Shown piece after piece: positions 19,401 through 29,319 of a stretch of DNA of 29,504 bases. Source of the stretch: Bifiguratus adelaidae (taxonomy: Eukaryota; Mucoromycota; Endogonomycetes; Endogonales); the NCBI GenBank assembly GCA_002261195.1, contig MVBO01000168.1, positions 1 to 29,504 on the forward strand, given 5' to 3'. Made by a program: the position numbers and the translations under genes. The notes below the pieces were generated by a model. It worked only from the letters and a program-made list of their open reading frames with translations. It was not told where the DNA came from and searched no databases. Within the stretch, counting starts at the first letter, position 1. The number at the start of each line of letters is the position of its first letter.

Positions 19401-20665
19401 GCAGGACTGAATTCCAGCGAGATGATTGCCAGATCAAAGATATTTGTGAATCGAATACTTTGCAACGTACGGCTATCATGACAATGCAACAAACGCATGT
19501 CAAATTCGACGTTACGAAAACACGCTGTTCGTTGTCCAGTGGAAAGATCATAGAGATTCACGGAACCATCGCCTATGGAGAAAACAAACGCTCTTCCGAA
19601 TAGGGGATGATGTCCTTCCTCAAATACGAAGCAGATTTTGGGACTTGTAAGATCACTGTCGTCGCGAAAGGCTGAGATGGGGCAGCCGGTCCTCAGACTG
19701 AGCAAATAGATGTAACTCTCAAGTCCGTGATCTGATGTCGGAAACAAATACTTGCGTAGAAGAATATGTTATCTGTCTATCCATAATGGGTTGATGTCGC
19801 TGTTTGCATAATGGGAAAATATTACTTCATTGGTGTTCAATTCGCGCAACTGAATTGCTCGGCGGGCACGCCATAGGAGTGAAACTGAATCAAACTTGTA
19901 CAATGAAAGTTTCTGGATTCGAAAGTTGTGCTCCCATAACATTTTCCGGCTCCAGTCGCTCCCAGGGAATTTGAGGCTACGGTCCGAGACATTGAACGCT
20001 GAAGGAACTGTCACTGCAACTGGATGAGCCAATGTGCAATTCAATTCGCATTTGAAAACATGACATTGTAAAATAATTGGCGACAAAAACGCATCCTCTT
20101 CATAAAACCTTTCCCAACTCTCATTTTCGGTCAGCTTGTTCTGGGTGCATGCGATGTAAAGCTGTTGATCGTCGAAGAGCACATCGTGTACGTGGTGATA
20201 CTGAGCATCTTTCGGTAGATGTATGGGTTCAGGATTGCGCTCGTATCTTTTCCCTTGTCCATTAAAGAGGTAGATTGCCGTGGGACCTTTTCGATCTGTG
20301 TGAGACACAGCCAACGCAACCTTGAGCGCATCATCTGTGCATGTCGAAGCAAACTCGATCTCAGTGCTCTCCACGCAAAAGACAGCAAGCAACTGTTTTT
20401 TGACATTAGTTCCCGCCTGATAGAGGAAGAAATGATAGTAGCAAACGTAGCTTTGTTCGTTCTCTGTTTTCACGGCGAAGATGCATGTCTGTCTCTACCT
20501 ATCCCACCAAACGTACTTTACATAGTTGGTCGCGTTGTCCGAGTCCGATACTGTCGGTAGCGGAGTTTCATTTGGCGCTGGGCTCACTCTCGGGACGGGT
20601 GAAACGACATCGATTCGTGTCTCTTGGCTATCATCGACATCGTCGAGACAAATATCATCGGGCAT
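16460..20665 (-). pseudogene. Beta-propeller (WD40-like) plus TRP-like ion-channel protein, four in-frame stops
   Basis: Ten exons: 20665-20522, 20416-19263, 19210-18565, 18514-18250, 18186-17914, 17870-17622, 17577-17453, 17402-16968, 16923-about 16855, then down to 16460. Phases agree at the GT-AG joins. Exon 8 leaves through a GC-AG intron (GCAAGT). An acidic head (MPDDICLDDVDDSQE) is followed by about 550 residues of WD40-like strands (EFASTCTDDALKVALAVSH, FVFSIGDGSVNLYDLSTGQR). Next come a cytosolic linker (FKSVLTTFLTGFV) and membrane spans (YKWNAYARNRYYFLVFLHF, FGFWLVLVLTTFAFAHSL). The pore and last span read SVWYFIAGNYADFQD and IFAFVFLISVGIILMNVLIA, and the tail is polar. Stops sit in frame at 19771 (TAA), 19185 (TGA), 17378 (TGA) and 16857 (TAG), with conserved-looking sequence on both sides. 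There is no frameshift in over 3 kb. It was probably a plasma- or endomembrane cation channel. The last splice junction is the least certain. Confidence 0.7.
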
Positions 20666-20987
20666 GTCTTCCGAACGGAAGCTTCAAAGGTCGTATCCGG
20701 GCGTCTTTTATTCGAGAGACCACAGTGTTGCTCAGGTAGTAGTGCAAGGAGCACAGCTGGCTAAGCCCTCGATACTCCAAGTACTCGGATGACCGCGTGA
20801 TCATCTTCAAAAAGGTAACGGACGTAAATTCAAGCGCAACGGTCAAGCAATCGCTGGGCCCTTTCGTCGAGGTGGTTTGGTCAAAGCCTTCCTGAGTCAA
20901 GACACTCGGTGTTTCAGGAATGGACGAGACCCAAGCCGGCTCGCATTTCCACGAGAGGATGGCGGCAAATGTTTCCCGCGCTCGCAT
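20655..20987 (-). CDS. Possible small ORF, unknown
   Basis: The ORF has 110 codons (MRARETFAAILSWKCEP, FTSVTFLKMITRSSEYLEY). It overlaps the first bases of the channel gene in a different frame and begins about 90 bp after the left copy of the 80-bp inverted repeat. No motif is recognised. It could be a 5' leader frame of the channel transcript rather than a gene. Confidence 0.25.
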   Translation of the reverse strand: MRARETFAAILSWKCEPAWVSSIPETPSVLTQEGFDQTTSTKGPSDCLTVALEFTSVTFLKMITRSSEYLEYRGLSQLCSLHYYLSNTVVSRIKDARIRPLKLPFGRHAR

Positions 20988-21072
20988 CTCCTACCAGGCC
21001 GGTGTCGGTCGCAAATTGGTACAAAAGGTGGTTTGTCACACCTTAGTGCAGAAACGTGCATTGAGAAAGGAT

Positions 21073-21152
21073 GCGAAAAACATGACGCGAAGACCACACC
21101 ACGAGTTACTCCAATGGCCCTTAACCTCTCTTTCGAGCGACCACAAACTTCT
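21073..21152 (-). repeat. 80-bp inverted repeat, left copy
   Basis: Read on the minus strand, this matches 22300-22379 on the plus strand at 74 of 80 positions without gaps (six differences counted by eye). Both copies point outward from the UBA-domain gene. Confidence 0.85.
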
Positions 21153-21240
21153 TGAAAGAGTGGTTGGAGAGAAACACCGTCTCCACAGATTTAAAGAGCA
21201 TTCCTGAAAAATAATGACACTCTTTGATCTTTGGAATTGT

Positions 21241-22265
21241 TTATGTAGAAGATGAGGACGTCAGGAGATCAATGGCTTCTTCAACGTTGCTATGGGCGGC
21301 TCTGAAAGCGGCCAAGTTGGCGTTTTGATCCGTACAACCCATGTCACGCATGGCCGACCACATATCGGAAGAGCATTCTATGCCCTTGTTGTCCACGTCC
21401 AAGTCATCCATCTTTTCTTGCAAATCTTCACCTTCTGATGGTTGGAGGAGCCGACTTGTTTGCCTTTGGCGATAAGTGTCTTCACGACCTCGTCAAGATC
21501 CCGGTGTGCCGATGTGATTTCTTTTTCCAAGCATTCCATATCGTTCTTTAACGTTTCCGTATCTTGTTTGGAACATTTCTTTCTTGGGTCGCGGACCAGA
21601 GACTTGACTTTTGCGATAAGGAAACTAAAGGATCGTTGCATGAATGCAATTTTCGTACGATACAGGTTAAGTTGAGATTGCCTGACGTTTTGAGGAAGGC
21701 TGAACCAGTCGCCTTCAATTGTTCGATTATCGATGATGTCTTGCACAGCGTGGCGAGCGGAGTGAAGGTGGTTTTTACGGTGGATTGATGATACCATTGG
21801 ACGTAGCGATAGGTATGCCTAATGTCTTCGCCGACTGTGAGGTTGAAAGGTCCATATCCCAGGTCGATGGGGTGTCGCATGTGAGTGCAAAAAGGGAGGT
21901 AAGCGTCGACGAAAAGGAAAAGGAGATGTCTTAATAAGGTCGCCACATCCACGACCACGGCTAACGTTGTTCTGCAAGCCAAAGGCTCTACCATCCTGCT
22001 GACTGTCATCGGCAATAACGAAGCCGCCGCCCTTTCGAACCACAAATACTACAGTCACATCGTGCTAACGTATTCGTATGGCCCGACATCCAGGGGTAGC
22101 ACTCACCTTCAGAAACAACCTTTCCAAGTGCTATCGAAATCGTTGAAAACTTCCGGGCGTACGCTTGAACCATCAACGCCGACGTTTACCGGAACTCGTG
22201 GTGATGCAGAGATGCAAATGATTGCATTGTCGATTAGTCCTTTGGGTACCTGCCCCCAGGCTGTG
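21241..22265 (-). CDS. UBA-domain protein with coiled-coil-like middle, frame slips
   Basis: The C terminus is a clear UBA domain: MWSAMRDMGCTDQNANLAAF, then AHSNVEEAIDLL. UBA domains bind ubiquitin or related folds. Upstream lies a charged helical segment (RSFSFLIAKVKSLVRDP, ETLKNDMECLEKEI), then LGYGPFNLTVGEDIRHTY and FVDAYLPFCTHMRHPIDL, and farther upstream, across a small intron, VPKGLIDNAIICISASP and VTVVFVVRKGGGFVIADD. The pieces lie in three frames. Slips are inferred near 22140, 21930, 21745 and 21415, so the gene is broken or misassembled. The N-terminal start is not located. The full-length family is not recognised. The 80-bp inverted repeat copies flank it on both sides. Confidence 0.5.
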
Positions 22266-22299
22266 GGATGTCTTCCGTGCGCCTTGCGAGATAGTGAGC

Positions 22300-22379
22300 A
22301 GAAGTTTGTGGTCGCTAGAAGGAGAGGTTACGGGTCATTGGAGTAACTCGTGGTGTGGTCTTCACGTCATGTTTTACGC
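22300..22379 (+). repeat. 80-bp inverted repeat, right copy
   Basis: This is the partner of 21073-21152. Differences fall at scattered positions without a codon pattern, so it does not look like a duplicated coding exon. It lies between the UBA gene, reading left, and the acidic gene, reading right. Confidence 0.85.
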
Positions 22380-22519
22380 TAGGAGCTTCGGGTAACTGAG
22401 GAAGAGTGGGCCAGGTTTGGGTTAGCGTTATCACACATCTACCGAAATTTGGAATTTAAATATTGCGGGTTGTAATCCGTATGGTCTTTGCATTTGTTTG
22501 AGCGACAGAAACTGCAATT

Positions 22520-24813
22520 AATGCTAATGCCCCGGGACCTGAGCCTTACGTGTCCAATGATGCATTGGACCTTGGCTCTGCGCAAGGTCAAATCCAACTA
22601 AATTCAATATCCGAAGAGTTAAGTGCGGAAGTCACTATCGCATCAATTAATCATCGCTATGACAGCAGATGGCAGTGGATGCGGGTGATAACGCATTGTC
22701 GCATGACATGAATGTCACCTCTGACAATGCAGCGCAGCACCAATTTCATCATACCGAAGACCGCGTGCTTATCTCTATCTTGAAAATTCCATAGGATCAG
22801 ACAAAGTTTGACAATATTGTAGGCTATATCACCCTTTGATTGGTCGGTTGAAGCAGAATCGATGGACGAAACTCGAGAGTCTGAAGCCGATGAATATGAA
22901 ATTACCTTTGCAATGGACGAGCCAGATGAATCCATGGCTAGTGTAAGCTACAAAGATTATTTTGAGTCATCTTTCTTAGCTTGCAGTTTTAATCATCTGA
23001 TCAACCCATACTTTGGAGCAACCTGATTCTTCTCATGTGATGACAGTGGATAGTCCGACAATGGTAAGTAATTGCAATTTGCAGAACTTTATCTTGCGTG
23101 TATCTTTTCCGCAAGGTGTGAATAAAGTTTTGTAAGGCAAAGAGTTGAATAATGAACTGAGTATGTCTGCGTGTCCTAGCCTCCAACCAGCATGAATGGC
23201 GCTGACGAATCAACCTCATGGGTTTGTTACCCCCCTCATGACACAGCTGGACGATTTGCCATGCGCCTACGTCCTCAAAACCTCCAGTCCGGTGGCAATG
23301 CTGAAACACCAAGCTCGCGTGAGACAACTCCCGTAGGCATAACGTCGGCGGAAGGAGCAATAATGCAACTACGGCCTCGCGTTATGAGCCTGCGCTCGCG
23401 TCAAGCTTCTGAATTTTCAAGCGAGAGACCAACTGAAGCAAGGGACCTTGTCCAAACATCGAATTTTGTATTGGACGACACAGCAACAGATAGTAGCGAT
23501 GAGTTTGTGCCATCAACCATTGACTCAGCGGAAGAAGACACAGAGACTGAGCATACGGAAAGAGAAGATTCGGACGCTGAGCAGCCTGCGGAGAACACCA
23601 ATATTCATGATGCAGAAGAGCAGCCACATGCTGATGGGACAGGTACAACAAGGCCAATCTCACCTTTCAAACAATGGTCTCTTCCTATCAGCCAAAACGT
23701 TTTTCCGGAGGTGTATTCTCGAGAATATGTAGATGTCATCAGCATGATGGAGGATCAGGGTGCCCAAATACTTGAGGAAACTGGGATAACGAACATCATG
23801 GAAATACTCCTACCTTCCTTGGATACACAGATGGAAGACCATGACAATAGTGAATCTAACAGCGCAGATGGCTCAGAAAGACCAGACTTACCTGATTTAC
23901 CGAGCTACACTGATTGGTTCAATCGTCCGATCAAGTTGTCAAGACTGACTCTCAGCAAGTTATGCCGCAAGCAGCAGATGAAGCTCAAAGCGAGTCAACG
24001 AGTCATCTTCTCAGAACGAGAGACACTGTCAACTACAGAGAAGCTCCTACGGACGGACGAAGATAGCGACTCTCAGCATCTAGTCATGGATCTGGAATCA
24101 GATCGCAATTCTGACGTGGATATGGAAGCTGAAATACGAGCTGAAATGAAAGCTGCTGCATTGGATGCCGTCGCCGAAGCAAATGAGTCACAGCACGATG
24201 CAGCGGTCGCACCTGACGCTGCTACCTCGGAAACTTCATTCATGGAATATATGGAGCGCGATCTCACGGTTGATTTCCATGACTGACTTACATCTGGAGG
24301 AAAATTGCGAAGACACGGAAGGGATATATATCCTTGGGCGAGTAATGAATCCCAATTCAGAAGAAGAGAATCCCAGAAAGCAGAAAATCGATGTCGAGTT
24401 GAATTCTCTTTCATACGACTCCGATGACTTCCTCGTCTTGACGGATATCGACACTATTATGTATACTGGCCCGGATCTTACCAATACTTGATGACAAGGA
24501 GGATGTCGAGTTTATTGTCCTAAACAAATTCGACGATCGAATCTTCCACAACAATGGGGTCTACTTGCACCCTAACTGCCCCTGGGACACCGGGCTTACA
24601 GGTAACAAGACCTCTGAGAGGAGACCACGAGCCAAGTCCTTGTTGCCGGTTTCAATAACGCAAAGTGCGACTTCTTCGAAAACAACAAATCCTTCGATTT
24701 TGATCTTTACAATTGAGTGCAACACTAATATACCGCGAACGCGCACAGCAGGAATACAGGAGCACTGGAGTACCCGCCTTGAAATGCGCGATGCTTCTCT
24801 CAGCCAACTTTGA
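22520..24813 (+). CDS. Long acidic, largely disordered protein with frame slips
   Basis: The largest exon (about 23180-24286) is open for over 360 codons. It is rich in Glu, Asp, Ser and Thr, with repeated acidic clusters (SDEFVPSTIDSAEEDTETE) and short ordered islands (LPSYTDWFNRPIKLSRLTL). Upstream acidic pieces fit the same strand: NANAPGPEPYVSNDAL near 22530, VDAGDNALSHDMNVTSDN near 22680, and a clean exon ending DEPDESMAS before a GTAAGC donor at 22943. Downstream, after one-base slips near 24280 and 24490, come EDTEGIYILGRVMNPNSEEE, VEFIVLNKFDDRIFHNNG and a basic tail ending at 24813. No domain is recognised. The composition suggests a nuclear or regulatory scaffold protein, which is inference. 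Start codon and first exons are unresolved. Confidence 0.5.
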
Positions 24814-25521
24814 CTTTCATGTGAACGTGCTGCTATTAGAATGGCGCTTTTAGGATTTCCGATCGTCATGCATTGATAGATCGGCGCATGGCAATCTCGC
24901 TGTAGAACGCGCCGATGTTTTCTGGTACGTTGCCTCGATGAGTGTGTGTAGCCTGCTTCATAATTTTTTGCTGCTTCGTCCTGATCCGCTGATTCCCACT
25001 CGCCATGACCATATCGAATAATCACTTGTTCGGGTTACACATTCCCTTTTTGGCGGTGCATTTAGATCGAGGAGACGGGGGCCAACGCCCCACCATCATC
25101 CGATCGCAAATTTCCCCCGTTTGGAGCAATGTATTGAATTTCACGTTGCACGGAAACAATCTTTACTACTTCTCGCTAAGAGCATGGCAATTGGGCGACT
25201 CCAATGTGGAAGCGCCGTATAAGGTGAATGGGTGTAGCTCATACTCGAAGAAACTTCCATCTAGAGTTTGAAATGACCTAAAAACAGCGTACAACATCCC
25301 CGCACTGATGGTGTAACAGGGATCCCTGATTCGAGGGATCGCCCCGCCGACATAGCTCAGGGCTGCCTCCATTCTCCGCGTGTTACACTGTTCTCACGTC
25401 TTAGGATGTGCCGCGGGATTGTACACAGTATATGATAATAATCTCCGAGATTTTTCACTCTTCTATTCTACATTTTAAAAAGGGCAATGCAACAACATGT
25501 CCATGTGCTCCGCCGTCTCAG
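24814..25521. other. Intergenic region upstream of the GH35 gene
   Basis: No recognisable gene is seen. Minus-strand frames at 24561-25025 and 25166-25372 show no motif, and the former mostly mirrors the acidic gene. A nested inverted repeat at 25311-25388 is listed separately. Confidence 0.4.
25311..25388. repeat. Nested inverted repeats upstream of the GH35 gene
   Basis: The outer arms GTGTAACA (25311-25318) and TGTTACAC (25381-25388) are perfect complements 62 bp apart. Inside, GATCCCT (25321-25327) and AGGGATC (25334-25340) pair around a six-base loop. The unit is 78 bp long and ends about 130 bp before the GH35 start. It could be a structured element, a very small mobile-element relic or a regulatory site. 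Confidence 0.5.
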
Positions 25522-28500
25522 ATGCGCGCGTTTTCTATTTTCGGCAGCATCGCTGCCGCTATAGCCACGCTTAATGGAGCGAACGGGGCGTCTGTCCAAC
25601 ACCTTAACAGCCGTTCTATCCCTGCCACCAGCTCTAACAACACTGGGCCGGTGACATGGGACAAGTACTCGCCTCAGATCAACGGGGAACGACTTTTCCA
25701 CTTTAGCGGAGAATTTCACGTAAGTTTGACAGACATTGACAAAGATGTAATCATTGACACGCGTATAGTACTATCGCCTACCTTCTCCATCTCTTTGGCT
25801 CGATGTCTTGGAGAAGATGTCTGCTGCTGGCTTCACTGCAGCCTCAATCTACTTCAATTGGGGATATCACTCTGCCAAGAGTAGTGTTTACGACTTCACT
25901 GGTGTGCGCGATCTCCAAAAGTTGTTTCAGATCGCCTCTGAGGCTGGAATTTACGTGACGTCCCGAGCAGGACCCTACATCAATGCCGAAGACGACGGAG
26001 GAGGTTTCCCTGGCTGGTTGCTCAATGTGGCCAATGGCAATATCAGAAGCACCGGAGCAGTTACACAGAAGCGTGGGAGCAATGGCTCTCGGCCATTGAT
26101 CCTTACTTGGTCGCCGCCCAAATTACCAAAGGTGGTCCCATCATCCTCAATCAAGTCGAGAATGAGCTTGGAGGGGGTCAACAAAATTACATGCAAAGCC
26201 TGGAATACAAATTCCGTGAAGATGGTCTGACCATTCCCTTCACCTTTAACGATGTCAACCAAGGCGGTCGCTATGCTACCGGCACCGGAAGTGTTGACAT
26301 TTACGGATCCGATTCGTACCCTCTCGGATTCAACTGCGCTAATCCGACGAGATGGCCTTCAAGCGTTCCAACCGGCTTCCGTTCCTTCTATTCGAGACTT
26401 AACCTCAACGAGCCTTACTTCCTTGCCGAGTATCAAGGTGGATCCTTCGATCCTTGGGGTGGAGTTGGTTACGCTACTTGTGGTCAGCTTACCAATGAAC
26501 AGTTCGCCAAGGTTTATTACAAGAACAACTACGCTCAAGGCATCACCATGCAAAGTCTTTACATAACTTATGGTGGTACTAGTTGGGGTGCTTTGGCCGC
26601 TCCTGTCGTTTACACGTCTTACGACTATGGTGCTGCAATCTCGGAGCCTCGTACGCTTACCGCAAAGTATTACGAGCTCAAGCTGCAGGCAACGTTCTTG
26701 AATACGGCCAAACCCATCTTGACTACAGAATACTTTGCCGGAAATACTTCCAACAGTGCCATTGTCGATAGCGTCTTGCAGAGTGTCGGCTCATCCAATG
26801 CCCAATTCCATGTTCTCAGACAATCCACTACAAGTTCGACGGCGAAGCAAACCTTCACTGTGACCGTCAATATCACAGAAGGCGATTTCACCATTCCCAA
26901 TTGCCCGGTACTTATGTAACACTGAACGGACGCGGTAAGTGCATTCGAGAAGACGCACATTGAAGCAGCAACGCTCACATTGTCTTAGATTCCAAGATTT
27001 TGCCCACCGGCTATAACACCAGCTATCATCGTATTTTGTATTCTACAAGCGAGCTCTTTTCACACTCAGTCGTTGGTTCGCGTGAGGTTGCTGTCGTGTA
27101 CGCATACCAAGGCGAGTACGGTGAAATTGCACTTGGCGGCTTCACGGCCAAATCCAAAGTTCAGGCCCAGGCCTACAGTGGCAATATCACCAGCAACGCA
27201 ACCGACACCTCTATCCAAATCAATTACCAACATTCTGGAGTTATTCCAGTTGTGGTCTCCGCACATGGCGTTCCTGACCTGCTTCTCTATGTCGCCGACT
27301 ATTACCATGCGGCTCTCTTCTGGGCACCTGAGGTTAGTCCCGGTAATCGCGTCTTCGTCTATGGCCCTTGGCTCGTACGTAACGCTACGCTATCTGGCTC
27401 TGATCTCTATCTTCGCGGCGGTGTCAATGAGACCACCTCCATTGAAGTTGCGGCTCCGGAACTTGTGAAGTCGGTCTACTGGAACGGCGAGTTAATACGC
27501 ACCAAGAAAACACATTACAAAACCTTGACGGGCACGATATCGGGTCCCCAATCAATGACCTTGCCAGATTTGGCCACAGCACAATGGCGATACGGCTGGG
27601 CTTCTCCTGAAAGTGTCCCAACCTTTAACGACTCTGCTTGGACTGTTTGTAACAACAACAGCGTGGATCCAATTAACAGCATCCTGGATGCTGACACGTA
27701 TGGTAAGCAAGATTTTTCCTGACTCTGGAGATGCTTATTCGCCTTCTACAGGTTACCACGTCAGCAGTATTTGGTATCGTGGTGAATTTACGGGAAGCGC
27801 TTGTATCAAGGGTATGACTCTTTCAACTCAGGGTGGTAACGGATACGGATATTCTGTCTGGGTCAACGGGGAGTTCCTTGGCGGTTAGTCTGGCACCGGT
27901 GCATCAAACACCAACTACTTTAACTTCACCTCGATCGATAATTCCACCAATGTGGTGTCCTTGTTGGTCTTTACAACCGGTCACGACGAATCCGAGGGTG
28001 GCAATTTCTACAACTACCGTGGTCTCGGCTCTGCCCACTTGATTGGCTCCCAAAACAAGATTACCTGGAAGGTGCAAGGAAACAATGGTGGTGAAGATAT
28101 CCTAGACACAGTTCGCGGCCCACTGAACGAAGGTGGCCTCTACGGTGAACGTGCTGGATGGCACATGCCTGGCTTCCCTATTCCAAGTGATTGGCCGACC
28201 GTGACTTTGCCATACAACTTTGCAACGCCTCAAGTCGTGTGGTTCATCACTACCTTCGACTTGAATGTGCCAAAAGGCGTCGATCAACCTATAGGTGTCC
28301 AGGTGACAGACTCATCACGCAAGCCGTATCGCGCTCTCTTGTTCCTCAACGGATGGCAATTCGGTCGTTATGGTGAGTAGTTGTGGAGATTTGCTGCTGA
28401 TTGCGTATATTTACACTATTTTCAGCCAACGATCTCGGACCTCAAACTCTCTTCTACGTACCGGAAGGCATTCTTAACTATGCCGGTAACAATACCATTG

Positions 28501-29319
28501 TTGTTGTTGTTATGTCTCTCGATTCATCCGCTGTCATTGCTCCCAAAATCACATTGAGCACAATTGACATTACCACTACTGACATCGCGGTCTCCTTGGT
28601 TGATTCCCCAGCATATACCCCTCGCGCTGGTTACGGATCCGGTACCATTCCTTCAAAACCTCCTGCTCCAAGTCCGATACCTACGGCCCAAAATAGTACA
28701 GCTGCTGGTTGTCCATACACCGGCATCGTTGACATTAGGTAAGTACTGACCATCCGAGGCTCTTCAATTCTTAACGCCACTCTCCTCAGCCTAACCTACA
28801 CAATTACGGTTGGGGGCGTGAATGGTTGCGGTACAGTCTACAACTACTTGAGCGGCTACATTTGCGACAACACCTATCCCTATGGTCAGAATGGCGTTGA
28901 CTTTTGGTCTGCAGACGACGGGTGAGTTACCTATCTTTTGCATCGAGTAATCGCAATTACTTACACGACGACGTAGTTCGGGTCGCCAACGATGGAACTT
29001 TGTTGAAGTTCCTGGAAAGGTCAACACCTACAATGTGATTGTTAACGGTCGCGCTGGATGTAACACCACCTATCTTTCCTCCGTTCCATGTACGGGTAAC
29101 AACAACACTGTGGAACTCTGGACTGGAGATGATGGTTCGGGTCTTCAACAGTGGACTGTCACTCCCGCAGCAAATGGTTACAACTTTGTGAAGACAAGCG
29201 GTCGTGCTGGATGCTATGACTACTTGAGTGCATGGCCATGTTCGACTTCAAAGCTGGCAACGATGTATAGTGGAGACGATGGAAGTGGTAGACAGGAATT
29301 TGTTCTTACTCCTGTGTAA
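25522..29319 (+). CDS. Secreted GH35 beta-galactosidase with C-terminal triplicated QxW domain
   Basis: Seven exons: 25522-25719, 25769-26934, 26989-27702, 27752-28372, 28426-28738, 28790-28921 and 28977-29319. The signal peptide is residues 1-23. The barrel shows FHYYRLPSPSLWLDVLEKM, AGIYVTSRAGPYINAE, the acid/base block GGPIILNQVENELGG and the nucleophile block PYFLAEYQGGSFDPWGG. It would release beta-linked terminal galactose outside the cell. The usual end (FYVPEGILNY, AYTPRAGYG) is followed by a Pro-rich linker and three repeats of about 45 aa with DDGSGRQRW, DDGSGLQQW and DDGSGRQEF, which look like a beta-trefoil lectin. Three defects occur: a missing base near 26062 (T run), one near 26893 (C run), and TAG at 27886 at an aromatic position. 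With both bases restored, exon lengths sum to exactly 1163 codons. It is therefore either recently broken or mis-sequenced. Confidence 0.88.
28790..29316 (+). other. Triplicated Cys/QxW module of the GH35 protein
   Basis: The repeats are: (1) NGCGTVYNYLSGYIC, FWSADDGSGRQRW; (2) AGCNTTYLSSVPC, LWTGDDGSGLQQW; (3) AGCYDYLSAWPC, MYSGDDGSGRQEF. Each has a GC...C pair likely to form a disulfide, and a Q-x-aromatic end like ricin-type trefoils. The last intron (28922-28976) splits the first DDG|SG. The module is in frame with the enzyme through a Pro/Ser linker (SKPPAPSPIPTAQN). Confidence 0.75.

Noticed and set aside
24561-25025. A 154-codon minus-strand ORF
   Set aside because: It largely mirrors the plus-strand acidic gene, which has better composition and links to upstream exons. 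No motif was found.
25311-25388. A tRNA gene on the minus strand (7-8 bp acceptor-like stem followed by CCA-like bases)
   Set aside because: The T-arm has the wrong stem and loop sizes and no A-box or B-box consensus was found.
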